Shown in pieces: positions 7,735 to 16,909 of a DNA stretch of 64,000 bases. Position numbers and translations under genes: made by a program. Under the pieces are notes generated by a model. That model ran no database searches. It was not told the DNA's origin and saw only the letters and a list, made by a program, of their open reading frames with translations. Origin of the DNA: UBA7672 sp030824255 (GTDB taxonomy: Bacteria > Pseudomonadota > Alphaproteobacteria > Caulobacterales > Hyphomonadaceae). Numbering within the stretch: position 1 is the first letter of the stretch; each line of letters starts with the position of its first letter. The stretch spans positions 2,232,001 through 2,296,000 of the forward strand of contig OW818686.1 in NCBI GenBank assembly GCA_942493305.1, given 5' to 3'.

Positions 7735-9813
7735 TCAATCCTTCTTCGGCTTGAACGCGATCAGTACGTTGCCCGGCGGTGAGCCGAAGCGGGCATAGCC
7801 GGACTGGACGAACAGCGCGCCATCGCCGGCGATGTAAGGCGCCGAGTCGAGGCCGCCGCCCTGGCCCGGGATGCCGTTCACGGTCTGCGGGTATGCGCGG
7901 TTCGTCATGTATTCGAACAGGACGTCGCCGGTCTTGCCATCGAAGATGCGCAGCATGCCTTGCGTCGTGCCGGTGACGAGCGCGCCATCGACGAGCAGCG
8001 GGGCAGGCGACATGCCGAGGCGGCACGGTGCAGGCGGGCGGGCCGGCGGGGCGGCAGGCGCAGCCGCAGGAGTTGCAGCAGGCGCGGCGCCGGGAGCTGC
8101 AGCGGTGGGCGCGGCTGGGCGCGGTGGCGTTGCGACGCGCGGCGTGGGCAGCACTGGCGCGGCGATGGGCTGGATGCGCCATTCGGCAGGCGGGGTGTAC
8201 GCCTTGGCGGCGGGGATTTCAGCGCCGCAATCGGCCTGGTTGGGTTTGTAGGACCAGCGGATCTCGCCATTGCGCGCATCGAGCGCGTGGATGCCGGGGC
8301 CGAAGGCGGGGTTCTCGCCGGGCGCGCCGGGGCGAGCGGGATCGTTCACGGGCGCGAAGATCAGCTCGCCATCGTAGGCGAGGCCCCAATGGATGCCGCC
8401 GAGGGCCGAGCCGCGGCCGATCTTGTTGGACCAGACCTGCTGGCCGTTGTCGGGGTTGATTGCCCAGACGACGCCGGACTTCTGGCCGCCGATCACGAGC
8501 TCTGATCCGTCAGCGCGCTCGATCAGCATGGCTGCGGCGCCAAAATCGTGGTCGGGGCTGTGATACTCGCCGGGCCAGTCGCAGTTTGCGCCGCGGCGGC
8601 CGCAGGCATTGTTCCAGATGTCGGCCTTGGTGGCCTGGAAGATCCACTTCTTCTCGCCCGTGTCGAGATCGTAGGCGATGATGGCGTCGGAGGTGTCGGT
8701 TGCGGGCCAGGAGACGTTCTCGCCGGTGGCGGCGTAGGTGACGTTGCGCTTTTCGTCGATCGTCGGGGTCGACCAGATGATGGCGCCGGAGGGGCCCCAT
8801 TGCTGGACGCCTGTGCGGCTGATGACGGTGGGCTTGGCCTCTTCCATCGTCTTGCCGGTCCAGAGCTTCTCGCCGGTGGCGAGGTCGAACGTCATGATGG
8901 CGCCCTGGCCCTTGCAGCACTCATAGTCGTCCGAGCCGGCATAGTTCACTTCGATGGCGGAGATCGGCGTGATCACCTTGCCATCGTGGACGATGGGCGC
9001 GCCTGTGATGCGGTTGTATTCGTTGAGACGCGCGTTGGAGACCCAGAGCTTGCGGCCTGTCCTGGCATCAACCGCATGCACGAAGCCGGCGGCGTCGCCC
9101 ATGATGATGGCGGCGGGGGATTTGTCGGTCGCGTCGGCGAAGGTGAGCGAGGAGCGGAGCGTCATCTCGGAGACATAGTGCCACTTCACGCAGCCGGTGT
9201 TGGTGTCCAGCGCATAGAGGCGGCCGGCGTCGGTGGCGGCGATGAAGATGGTGTCGCCGACGATCACGGGTTGCGAGCGCATGCTGGGCGTCTGCGGGAA
9301 GGCGACGACCCAGTCGACTTCGAGATCCTTCATCTGCTCGCGCGTGAGGCCGGCTTGTTCTGCGGTCTGGCTGCGGGTTGCTGTGTTCGTGACGCCAAAA
9401 GTGGTGGACGTGCGCGGCGCGCCGTCGAGGCGGACTTCGCGGGTTTTCACGGGGCAGCGGGCGGCGCTGATCCACGCATCATTGGTGCCTTCAGCGCTGG
9501 GCAGCCAGTCGATCAGCTGGGCCAGTTCGTCCTTGGGAACGTTCTGCGCCTGGATCTTCATGTAGCCGAACTCGAGCGCGTATTTCACAGTCGCGGTGTT
9601 GAGCTGGCGGATGGCCTCGTAGGAGGGCGCGCCCGACTGGCCGCCATTGTCGTGACAGGACGCGCACCACTGATCGTAAACAGCCTTGCCGGGGTGTTCG
9701 CCGCCGGCGGTTGCGCCATGGGCGTCGGCGACAACCTCGCCGGGGCGTGGCGCACAGCCTGATACGGCAAGCGCAACAGCAGCCGCTAGCGCGAACGCGC
9801 GGACGTGGCCCAT
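7735..9813 (-). CDS. PQQ-type beta-propeller dehydrogenase lipoprotein with cytochrome c domain
   Basis: The 692-residue lipoprotein has a lipobox LAVSGC (Cys20), a c-type heme site CASCH at residues 50-54, and then a propeller with repeated W-motifs (AGRLYALDTNTGCVKW, TGRKLW, TGEKLW, TGEKKW, DNGQQVW, NGEIRW). A Pro/Ala-only insert of about 45 residues (coordinates 8025-8140) interrupts the propeller near its end. Heme plus propeller is the layout of quinohemoprotein and polyvinyl-alcohol-type dehydrogenases, which oxidise alcohols and pass electrons to heme. The substrate is unknown. The ATG at 9813 has AGGAG 6 bases before it, and longer open frame upstream is spurious. Confidence 0.85.
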   Translation of the reverse strand: MGHVRAFALAAAVALAVSGCAPRPGEVVADAHGATAGGEHPGKAVYDQWCASCHDNGGQSGAPSYEAIRQLNTATVKYALEFGYMKIQAQNVPKDELAQLIDWLPSAEGTNDAWISAARCPVKTREVRLDGAPRTSTTFGVTNTATRSQTAEQAGLTREQMKDLEVDWVVAFPQTPSMRSQPVIVGDTIFIAATDAGRLYALDTNTGCVKWHYVSEMTLRSSLTFADATDKSPAAIIMGDAAGFVHAVDARTGRKLWVSNARLNEYNRITGAPIVHDGKVITPISAIEVNYAGSDDYECCKGQGAIMTFDLATGEKLWTGKTMEEAKPTVISRTGVQQWGPSGAIIWSTPTIDEKRNVTYAATGENVSWPATDTSDAIIAYDLDTGEKKWIFQATKADIWNNACGRRGANCDWPGEYHSPDHDFGAAAMLIERADGSELVIGGQKSGVVWAINPDNGQQVWSNKIGRGSALGGIHWGLAYDGELIFAPVNDPARPGAPGENPAFGPGIHALDARNGEIRWSYKPNQADCGAEIPAAKAYTPPAEWRIQPIAAPVLPTPRVATPPRPAAPTAAAPGAAPAATPAAAPAAPPARPPAPCRLGMSPAPLLVDGALVTGTTQGMLRIFDGKTGDVLFEYMTNRAYPQTVNGIPGQGGGLDSAPYIAGDGALFVQSGYARFGSPPGNVLIAFKPKKD

Positions 9814-9922
9814 TGGGTCTCCTCCCCGGAGTTTGGGAGTCTGATGCTCCCTGACGCGAGGGTATCGCTGCCGCGCGGCCTTTGCCAAGGCGGATGCGGT
9901 CAAGGTGGCGTGAGAGGCGGGG

Positions 9923-10894
9923 CTATTCGGCGGCGACGGGCGCTGCGCGGGGCTGTGACGCCGCCCGGCTGGCCAGCGCCCAATGGAGCAGGCGGTCGAG
10001 GCCGGTGTGGAAGCCGTGCGGGTTCCAGCCGGGGAGCTGGTCGGCATCGGCGGGGTCCAGCATGGGGCCAAGGATGGCGGAGGCGGCGTCGCCTTCGCAG
10101 GCGACGCGATCAAGCCATGGGCCATCGGCGCGGGGGCTGCGCTCGTCCAGCAGCGCGCAGATGGATTCGACGACGTCGATGTCGCGGCGTTCGGCGCCGA
10201 CGGAGAGATCGAGGTGTGACTGGGGCTGAGCGGAGCTAGCAGCCACAAGCAGGCCGCTGGCGAGATCGCGGATCGGCAGCCAGTCGCGGACATTCTCGCC
10301 GGCATTGTCGATAACGAACGGGCGGTCGTTCAGGAGGCTGGTAAGGAGAGTGGCCATGAAGGAAGTCGGCGACTGCCACGGACCGAAGGCTTCGCCGGCG
10401 GCGCAGGTCACCAGCGGCAGGCCCCAGGCGCGCGACCAGCGATCCATCAGCGTGGCGGCGGCGCCGCGCGCGGCCTGTGACGGCGTGAGCGGGCCGGGCA
10501 TGTCGGGCTCCGCCTGTTCGAGATGGACAATGCGGAAACGGTCGCGGGCGTCGCCGCCGAGGCCGTCGACATAATGACGGGTGGCTTCGATGATGGCGTG
10601 GGCTGCGCCGATATCGCCCTCAACCAGCGTGTCTGCCTGGGCGTCCGGCGTGGCGACGAGATGGATGATGGCGTCGGGGGCGAACTCGCGGACGACGGCG
10701 CGGATGAGCGCGCGGTCGGAGATATCTGCTTCAAGGCGGGCATAGCCTTCGCGCGCAGCAATCGGCGTCAGTGCAGGTATCGGCGTGGAGCGGCGGCGGC
10801 GGTCGATGTTGAGCACCTGATCGCCGCGCTCGACGGCCTGGCGCACCACGGCCGAGCCGACGAATCCGCAACCACCTGCGATCAGGACGCGCAT
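9923..10894 (-). CDS. Extended-SDR NAD-dependent epimerase/dehydratase-like protein, degenerate active site
   Basis: The 323-residue protein has a Rossmann N-terminus (VLIAGGCGFVGSAVV) and later RfbB/GalE-like landmarks, including NVRDWLPIRDLASGLL. Where sugar epimerases carry PYxxSK, this protein reads TPSQAARGAAATLMDRW before WGLP, so neither the catalytic Tyr nor the Lys is present. It may bind NAD(P) or a nucleotide sugar without redox activity. The start at 10894 (ATG, with GGAGG 10 bases upstream) places the Rossmann motif at the N-terminus; an ATG at 10921 would add nine residues. Confidence 0.75.
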   Translation of the reverse strand: MRVLIAGGCGFVGSAVVRQAVERGDQVLNIDRRRRSTPIPALTPIAAREGYARLEADISDRALIRAVVREFAPDAIIHLVATPDAQADTLVEGDIGAAHAIIEATRHYVDGLGGDARDRFRIVHLEQAEPDMPGPLTPSQAARGAAATLMDRWSRAWGLPLVTCAAGEAFGPWQSPTSFMATLLTSLLNDRPFVIDNAGENVRDWLPIRDLASGLLVAASSAQPQSHLDLSVGAERRDIDVVESICALLDERSPRADGPWLDRVACEGDAASAILGPMLDPADADQLPGWNPHGFHTGLDRLLHWALASRAASQPRAAPVAAE

Positions 10895-10967
10895 TCGCGT
10901 GAAGCCTCCAGCCGTTAACATCTCGCTGATTTATGGTTAGCGGGCGGTTAACGGCAGGTCTGGCGGC

Positions 10968-11480
10968 TTAACTCGCTGTCCGGCGGAACGTGTAGATGAC
11001 GTTGTCGAGGCCGAGCAGGATCGACCCGTCGTCGCGCATCGGGAAATCCAGCGACACGTCGCCCGCGCCCTCCGCGCAGCTGTAGGACATGACGGTGACG
11101 TCGGATGCGGTGACGCCAAGCTCGGCGGCGTTGTTGGCAGGATCGGGCAGGTTGCCCTGGAACAGCGCGCGCTGAGCCATGATGTTTGTCGCGTATTGCG
11201 GCTTGGCGCAGGTAACGATGGGCGGGCCCGAGGATTTGTCGGCCGCCAGCGTGAACTTGGAGAAGGCCGGATCGGGCGCAGGTTCTTCGCCAACCTGATC
11301 CCACCATGGCGCGATGCGGGCGCTGACCAGCTCCCACGTGCCAAAGAAGGGGTTGCGCGGCGTTGGCACATCCACGCCTTCGGCAGGTGTTTCGGCGGCC
11401 GGCGTGCAGGCGGCGACCGCCAGCAGGGCGGAGGCGAGGATCGTGTGCTTCATCATCTTCATGTTGAAACTCTGACTCAT
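10968..11480 (-). CDS. Small lipoprotein of unknown function
   Basis: The 170-residue protein has an n-region rich in Met and Lys, a hydrophobic stretch and lipobox LAVAAC. The mature part begins with a Thr/Glu/Pro linker followed by NPFFGTWELVSA, the entry strand seen in lipocalin- or META-like small beta domains, and contains two further cysteines. Its ATG overlaps the upstream methyltransferase stop in ATGA, which decides the start although no strong ribosome site is seen. There is no further clue to function. Confidence 0.7.
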   Translation of the reverse strand: MSQSFNMKMMKHTILASALLAVAACTPAAETPAEGVDVPTPRNPFFGTWELVSARIAPWWDQVGEEPAPDPAFSKFTLAADKSSGPPIVTCAKPQYATNIMAQRALFQGNLPDPANNAAELGVTASDVTVMSYSCAEGAGDVSLDFPMRDDGSILLGLDNVIYTFRRTAS

Positions 11481-12280
11481 TTTGTTCGCCGCGAAAAGAC
11501 GTGGGCGAGTGTGATCGCGCCGGCTGTCGCGACGTTGATGCTGTCCATGCCAGGGGACATGGGGATGGACACGCGCGTGTGCTTCGCGAGCAGGTCCGGC
11601 GACAGGCCTGGGCCTTCTGGGCCAAGAATAATGGCGAGACGTTCGGGTGGCGTCAGCGACTGGAGCGCGGCGCCGTCGGTGGGGGAAAGCGTCCACGGCG
11701 TGAAGCCTGCGACGGCAAGTGTTTCGAGAAGCCCTGCGTCATCGCCGCCATAGGCGAAAGGCAGGGTGAGCGCCGCGCCGGAGGAAACACGGATCGCCTT
11801 GCGATAGAGGGGGTCGCAGCAGGTGGAGTCGAGCAGGACCCCGCCCGCGCCGAAGGCTGCCGCGTTGCGGAAACAGCCGCCGACATTGTCGTGATTGGAG
11901 AGGCCGACCAGCACGAGCAGGGTTAGCGGACCAGCGGGCAGGCCGGCGATGAGCTGCTGGGCTGTCTCGGGCGCGGGGCGTCTGGCGAGGGCGAGGACGC
12001 CGCGATGGATGTGGAAACCCGTGATGGCGTCCATCACGGGCTGGGTCGCCGTGTAGATGGGGATTGTCGGGGAGAGATATTCGAGTAGCGGCGCCAGCGA
12101 GGGCCGCCGGGCTTCCGCGATCAGCAGGGAATGTAGCGGGAAGCGTGAGGCGCGGATCAACTGTTCGAGCGCGATGACGCCTTCGACGATGAAGCGATCG
12201 TGCCGGTCGAGGTCGCGATCCTTGAGATCGCGATAGGCGGCGAGCCGCGGATCGGCCGGGTCTGTGATGTGGATCGGCAT
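11477..12280 (-). CDS. TrmH/SpoU-family RNA 2'-O-methyltransferase
   Basis: The 267-residue SPOUT methyltransferase has an N-terminal RNA-binding segment (residues about 1-95, with RFIVEGVIALEQLI). The three SPOUT motifs follow: NHDNVGGCFRNAAAFGAGGV, LAIILGPEGPGLS and RVSIPMSPGMDSINVATAGAI, which form the knotted AdoMet pocket. The family methylates the 2'-OH of tRNA or rRNA; which nucleotide cannot be told. The ATG at 12280 lacks a good ribosome site but places the family N-terminus correctly. A terminator lies just upstream, so the gene starts its own transcript. Confidence 0.88.
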   Translation of the reverse strand: MPIHITDPADPRLAAYRDLKDRDLDRHDRFIVEGVIALEQLIRASRFPLHSLLIAEARRPSLAPLLEYLSPTIPIYTATQPVMDAITGFHIHRGVLALARRPAPETAQQLIAGLPAGPLTLLVLVGLSNHDNVGGCFRNAAAFGAGGVLLDSTCCDPLYRKAIRVSSGAALTLPFAYGGDDAGLLETLAVAGFTPWTLSPTDGAALQSLTPPERLAIILGPEGPGLSPDLLAKHTRVSIPMSPGMDSINVATAGAITLAHVFSRRTK

Positions 12281-12320
12281 GGGGGAGGGTGTGGCGCGTG
12301 AGACGCGCGGGAGCAAATGA

Positions 12321-12348
12321 AAAGGCCCGCTGTTTCCAGCGGGCCTTT
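12321..12348 (-). terminator. Terminator after the copper monooxygenase fusion gene
   Basis: A perfect 12-bp GC-rich stem (12321-12332 with 12337-12348) has a 4-base loop and A/T flanks (TTTTCATTTG on the minus strand). It lies 24 bases past the stop at 12372. Confidence 0.8.
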
Positions 12349-12371
12349 CCTGTCGGAGAGACGTGATCGAC

Positions 12372-14339
12372 CTAGAGGTCGATGTCGGCGTCGCGGAGGT
12401 CGCGGGTGGCGCTGGCGCGCGAGACGTTGCCAGCTGCCAGTTCCGCGTCATCGAGACCGCCGTCCTTGTTCAGGTCGAGGTCCTTGAAGCGGGTGCGGAC
12501 GGACGCCATCGTGCCGGTCAGCTCGTCGATCTGGACCTTGCCGTCGGCATTGTTGTCCAGAGCGCCCATCGTGCGCGACTCCATCAGCTTGCCCTGCAGG
12601 TCGTTGCGGACGTTCGAGGTGGTCTCGTCAGCCCAGCGATAGTTGACCCGGAAGTACATCATCTCTTCCCAGGACTGCTCGCCCCAGGTGACGTTGATCG
12701 TCGGGTCGGGGTTCGCGAGGTTGTTCGCCGAGTTGTCGTAGATCCACTTGGCGACCAGCTTGGTGCCGGCTTTCACGAGCACGGGTTCCACCGGATCGTA
12801 ATCGCGCTGCCAGTTGAAGTCATACTTCGGCAGCGAGAGCAGCATCTCTTCCTTGCCCGAGACGTCGATCGACTTCAGCTCGACCGACCAGCCACGGTAG
12901 TGGGAGTGCGGGTAGAGCGTGTAGAGATACGCGTCGGCCGGGAATTCGAGATACGCGATCTCGGTGTGGCGGGCTTCGCCTTTCGGGATCTTCAGCGCGA
13001 AGTCCGAGATGACGGCGGAGCGCTTGATGAACTCAGGCGCGGTTTTCAGCGTGTAGTAGCCGATCTGCGTCTGGTCAGCGGCGGCCTTGCCGGTCGTGGT
13101 GTAGTGCATCGAGAAGGACAGCTTGCCGCCGGCCGGAACCGGAGCGCCAGCGCCAGCTGCGATAACCTGCGGCTCGGCGCCCGGCGTGTAGGAGCCGACC
13201 GAACCGCCCGGGATTTTCGCGGGCTTGGCGCCGCGATCCGGCGAGTGGTTCGACGTGACGTGGTGCAGGACCGAACGCTCGCCCGGCTTGACCGCGATGG
13301 CCTTCAGCCAGGTGTCTTCCTTGAACGGGTTGTCGACGCGCATGTTCTGGTATTCGACCGTGCCCGAGGACGGGACGTCGAACGCCGGCAGCGTGACGAT
13401 GACATCCGGCTTGCCGAGCGAGACGGGCCATTCCGGAGCAACCGACGCTTTTTCCTTGAGGACGTCGGCGCCCGTGCCGCGCGGAGCGCCAGCGCGGAGC
13501 CAGTGGATCAGCGTCTTGTTCTGTTCGGCGGTGAGGCCGTGGTCGTTCTGGAAGGTGCCGATATGCGGGTCGGCGAAGTACGGAGGCATACGGTCCGACA
13601 TCACCGATTCCTGGATCATCGGCGCGAAGGACTTCACGACTTCATACGAGTCGAACTTGAAGGGGGCGATGCCGCCTTCCTGGTGACAGGCGACGCACTT
13701 CTCCTGGATGATCGGCGCGACGTCGTTCGTGTAGGAGATGTTCGCGTGCTCGGCAGCCTTGCCGCGCTCGGCGAAGTTGATGGCCTTGCCGGCTTTCACT
13801 TCGACGCGCGGGGTGGCGACGGCCTTGCCGGCCAGCACCGAGTCGATCGCGGCGGCGGTTTTCGACACCGGGCCGTGATAGGCGACCTTGAAGCCCGACT
13901 TCGGCTCCAGCACGAACACTTCGCCATCACGCTGGACGCCGAGCTGTTCGCCGACGAGCTGCAGCTCGTCCATCAGGACGGGCATGGCGAATTTCTGGGA
14001 CTTGGCCTCGGCGGCGGTCGCGTCGCGCGACTGATCGACGTTCGAGTTCATCATGTAAAAGAGGACGCCCTGGTCCTTGTACTTGGCCTGGATCTTCGCG
14101 AGATCGGCGGCGGCCTGGCGCGAGACCGTGGAGCCGTTGGTCTGCGACATCAGCACGATGGCGGGGGCGTATTTGAAGTAGAACAGCTCGTGCGCCAGGC
14201 GCGTGGTGTCCGTCAGCTGGAAGTTGCCAGCCTTTTCGGGGACGAGGCCCGTGGTAGGCGCCGGGGCGGCGACCACGCTGCTGACGCCAGCGATTGCGAC
14301 GACGGCGGCGATCGCGGTCGTGAACAGAATAGACTTCAT
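12372..14339 (-). CDS. Exported fusion: thioredoxin-like, c-type heme, PHM-like copper monooxygenase, EF-hands
   Basis: This 655-residue protein has a signal peptide (residues 1-25). A thioredoxin/peroxiredoxin-like domain (about 37-170) has no CxxC where one would be expected. A single heme site CVACH (215-219) follows. Residues about 305-575 match peptidylglycine hydroxylating monooxygenase: first-copper ligands His359-His360 and His412, second-copper ligands His478 and His480 (PHSH) and Met560 or Met561. Two EF-hand-like loops (DNNADGKVQIDE, 595-606; DLNKDGGLDDAE, 622-633) end the chain. The likely role is an oxygen-dependent copper hydroxylase in the periplasm, with electrons possibly supplied by its own heme. 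The start is firm: AGGAGGAG lies 9 bases upstream. The substrate is unknown. Confidence 0.85.
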   Translation of the reverse strand: MKSILFTTAIAAVVAIAGVSSVVAAPAPTTGLVPEKAGNFQLTDTTRLAHELFYFKYAPAIVLMSQTNGSTVSRQAAADLAKIQAKYKDQGVLFYMMNSNVDQSRDATAAEAKSQKFAMPVLMDELQLVGEQLGVQRDGEVFVLEPKSGFKVAYHGPVSKTAAAIDSVLAGKAVATPRVEVKAGKAINFAERGKAAEHANISYTNDVAPIIQEKCVACHQEGGIAPFKFDSYEVVKSFAPMIQESVMSDRMPPYFADPHIGTFQNDHGLTAEQNKTLIHWLRAGAPRGTGADVLKEKASVAPEWPVSLGKPDVIVTLPAFDVPSSGTVEYQNMRVDNPFKEDTWLKAIAVKPGERSVLHHVTSNHSPDRGAKPAKIPGGSVGSYTPGAEPQVIAAGAGAPVPAGGKLSFSMHYTTTGKAAADQTQIGYYTLKTAPEFIKRSAVISDFALKIPKGEARHTEIAYLEFPADAYLYTLYPHSHYRGWSVELKSIDVSGKEEMLLSLPKYDFNWQRDYDPVEPVLVKAGTKLVAKWIYDNSANNLANPDPTINVTWGEQSWEEMMYFRVNYRWADETTSNVRNDLQGKLMESRTMGALDNNADGKVQIDELTGTMASVRTRFKDLDLNKDGGLDDAELAAGNVSRASATRDLRDADIDL

Positions 14340-14647
14340 GCCCAACTCTCCTCCTGGCGTCCGGTTTTTGCCGGACTGCACGGTTATCTTGTAACTCGTA
14401 TTTCAGTATTTAGCGGGGGCCAGAAACCGTCAATCGGGCCGGGAATTTCGTGATCGGAAAACACCCTGATTTCCGGTCACAAACACGATATCCGCTCCGT
14501 GAAGACCGGGTCATTGCGTGACTGTCGATATGACAGCCAGACTTACGCAAGGTCACGTTACGTTAACGGCCATGCGCGCCCCGGAATCAGAACGGCCCGG
14601 AACCTGGGTTCCGGGCCGTTCCTTGTCGTTCCGCTGGAGGGCGGAGA
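14340..14647. other. Gap between the copper monooxygenase fusion and iorB-like genes
   Basis: This gap of about 310 bases must hold the promoter of the leftward fusion gene next to 14339 and the terminator of the iorAB-like operon at 14591-14620. The part near 14390-14500 is relatively AT-rich (TTATCTTGTAACTCGTATTTCAG on the plus strand, split here only for description), which would suit a promoter. No reading frame with coding character was seen. Confidence 0.5.
14591..14620 (-). terminator. Terminator after the IorB-like gene
   Basis: A perfect 14-bp inverted repeat (14591-14604 with 14607-14620, AACGGCCCGGAACC and its complement) ends 28 bases past the IorB-like stop. The T tail is weak, so the call rests on the stem and its position. 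Confidence 0.7.
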
Positions 14648-16906
14648 TCAGCTCCAGCGCAGCTCGTTCTGGTTCACCGGCAGGCTGCGGATGCGCTTGC
14701 CCGTGGCCGCGAAGATGGCGTTGGCCACGGCCGGGAGGACCGGCGGCAGCGCCGGCTCGCCCAGACCCGTCGGGTTGAAGCTGGTGATGTGGAAGTGGCT
14801 GTCGATCTGCGGTGCATAATCCATGCGCAGGAGCGGCATGTCGTAGAAGTTCGTCTGCACCGTACGGCCTTTGTCGAAGGTGATCTTCTGGTGCATCTCG
14901 GAGATGCCGTCGACGATCGAGCCTTCAACCTGGTTGTGCGCGTTGATCGGGTTGATGATCGTGGAGCCAACGTCGCCCACCGACCAGACCTTCAGCACGC
15001 GCCAGGCGCCGTTGTTGTCGACCTTCACCTTGGCGACCTGGGCGAAATAACCCTGGTGCGAGAAGTAGAAGGCGGTGCCCATTCCAACGCCCTTGGGAAG
15101 CGAGGCGCGGTTGGCCCAGCCGGAACGTTCGCCCACGAGGCGGACGACGTCCTTCATGCGGTCAGGGTTCATGCCGGTGCGGTTGGCGCCGGTGGGAACG
15201 GGCAGGTTCAGCAGTTCGAGACGGAATGCCAGCGGATCTTTTCCGGCGGCGATCGCCACTTCGTCGATGAAGGACTGGTAGGCGAAGCAGACGGCGTTGG
15301 ACGTCGGCGCACGCAGCGGTCCGGTGGGCATGCCGCCCATCATCATCGACTGGTCGTAGGAATGGTTCGGCACGTAGTTGGCCGGGAATTCCTGCGGCGG
15401 CGAGTTGGCCGAGGCCAGCAACGTCATCACGCCGGCGTCGTTGGGACGGCCGAAGGTGACGAAGTGGTTGGTGAGGGCGACCATCTTGCCGTCCTTGTCG
15501 AGGCCGGCCTTGAAGTTGTGGTAGCCGCCCGGACGGTACGGGTCGTGCTGCACGTCCTGCTCACGCGTCCAGATCAGCTTGACCGGGATGTTGCCGGCCT
15601 GCTTCGAGATCGCGGCAGCCTCGACAGCATAGTCGTTGTCGAGACGACGGCCGAAGCCGCCGCCGCCGCGGATCATGTGGATCGTGATCTTGTCCTTGGC
15701 GACGCCCAGAGCCTGCTGGATAAGGCCAAACGCACCGTTGGCGCCCATGTCGGGGCGCTGGGTCGGGGCCCAGACTTCGACCGTGCCGTCAGCCTTGGCG
15801 TGGGCCGTGCAATTCATCGGCTCGAGCGGAGCGTGGACGAGGAACGGGTAGGTGTAGGAGGCCTCGACCGTTTTTGCAGCGCCTTTCAGCGCGGCGGCGG
15901 CGTCGCCCACCTTTGACAGGTTGGACATCGGCGCGGCCTTGGCGAGATCGGCGGCCTGCTTGTCGTACAGCGCAGTTGACTCGTCCTTGGAGACGCCTTC
16001 ATCCCACGTGATCTTCAGCTTCTTGCCGGCTTCCTTCGCCGTCCACCAGTCGTCAGCAACGATGGCGACGCCATCGAGCAGGCCCATCTTGGTGGGGATC
16101 GGGCCGCCGGCTTTCACGACGAAGCAGTCAACGATGCCGGGCAGGGCCTTGATTTCGTCCGTGTTGGCCGTGACGACCTTGCCGCCGAACACCGGGCACT
16201 TCTCGAAGTAGGCGTACTTCATGCCGGGGACGACCGTATCGATGCCGAAGATGGGCTCGCCGCGGACGATCTTCGGCGAATCCCAGTTGCGCATGGGCTT
16301 GCCGATGATGCGGTAGTCCTTCGGGTCCTTCATTTTCAGCGAGGCGACTTCCGGCGGCGTCAGCTTGGCGGCGTCGGCCACGAGGTCGCCATAGGGGATC
16401 TTCGTGTTCGAGGCGGCGTGGACCACCATCGACGGCTCGGTGGTGAACTCTTCCACCGGCTTGTTGAGGCGCGCGGCGGCAGCCTGGATCAGCATGAGGC
16501 GGGCAGCGGCGCCCACCTGGCGCTGCGGAACCCAGTGGTTCGGCGTGGCGAACGAGCCGCCAGCGATCTGGTTGCCGTATTTGGCGTCCGCGTCAGCCTG
16601 CTCGATCACGACCTTGGACCAGTCAGCGTCGAGTTCCTCGGCGATCAGCATGGGGAGCATCGTCTTGATGCCCTGGCCGACTTCCGGGTTCTTCGCCATC
16701 AGGCGGATCGTGCCGTCCGGGGCGATGGCCACGTAGTGGTCCATGTTGATCGGCGGAGCGGCGGGTTTCGCGGGCTCAGCTGCGACCGCGGGGGCGCCGT
16801 CCGTCGTGTCCGGCGGGGTGACGCAGCCTGCGAGGAGAAGGCCGCCGCCTGCCGCCGAGGCGAACAGGAAGAAGCGGCGTGAGGTAACGATGTTGCCGTC
16901 AGCCAT
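14648..16906 (-). CDS. Molybdopterin-binding subunit of an IorAB-type (isoquinoline 1-oxidoreductase-like) hydroxylase
   Basis: This 752-residue large subunit of the xanthine dehydrogenase family is of the type lacking a FAD subunit. The N-terminus has a twin-arginine signal (SRRFFLFASAAGG) with a possible lipobox LLLAGC, so the complex is periplasmic or membrane-attached. Cofactor segments include GQGIKTMLPMLIAEEL, TPNHWVPQRQVGAAAR, GGGGFGRRLDNDYAVEAA and the C-terminal GLGEPALPPVLPAVANAIFAATG with the catalytic-type Glu. It hydroxylates an N-heterocycle or oxidises an aldehyde; the substrate is unknown. GGGAGG lies 8 bases before the ATG, and the 2Fe-2S subunit gene ends 3 bases upstream. 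Confidence 0.9.
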   Translation of the reverse strand: MADGNIVTSRRFFLFASAAGGGLLLAGCVTPPDTTDGAPAVAAEPAKPAAPPINMDHYVAIAPDGTIRLMAKNPEVGQGIKTMLPMLIAEELDADWSKVVIEQADADAKYGNQIAGGSFATPNHWVPQRQVGAAARLMLIQAAAARLNKPVEEFTTEPSMVVHAASNTKIPYGDLVADAAKLTPPEVASLKMKDPKDYRIIGKPMRNWDSPKIVRGEPIFGIDTVVPGMKYAYFEKCPVFGGKVVTANTDEIKALPGIVDCFVVKAGGPIPTKMGLLDGVAIVADDWWTAKEAGKKLKITWDEGVSKDESTALYDKQAADLAKAAPMSNLSKVGDAAAALKGAAKTVEASYTYPFLVHAPLEPMNCTAHAKADGTVEVWAPTQRPDMGANGAFGLIQQALGVAKDKITIHMIRGGGGFGRRLDNDYAVEAAAISKQAGNIPVKLIWTREQDVQHDPYRPGGYHNFKAGLDKDGKMVALTNHFVTFGRPNDAGVMTLLASANSPPQEFPANYVPNHSYDQSMMMGGMPTGPLRAPTSNAVCFAYQSFIDEVAIAAGKDPLAFRLELLNLPVPTGANRTGMNPDRMKDVVRLVGERSGWANRASLPKGVGMGTAFYFSHQGYFAQVAKVKVDNNGAWRVLKVWSVGDVGSTIINPINAHNQVEGSIVDGISEMHQKITFDKGRTVQTNFYDMPLLRMDYAPQIDSHFHITSFNPTGLGEPALPPVLPAVANAIFAATGKRIRSLPVNQNELRWS

Positions 16907-16909
16907 GGT

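Noticed and set aside
12363..14453. A 696-codon open frame on the plus strand opposite the copper monooxygenase fusion
   Set aside because: Its translation is Arg/Val/Asp-rich with no domain, while the minus strand has complete family motifs. High GC gives long antisense frames; many similar ones (977-2281, 28744-29634, 29903-31342, 52001-53419, 56912-58042) were rejected for the same reason.
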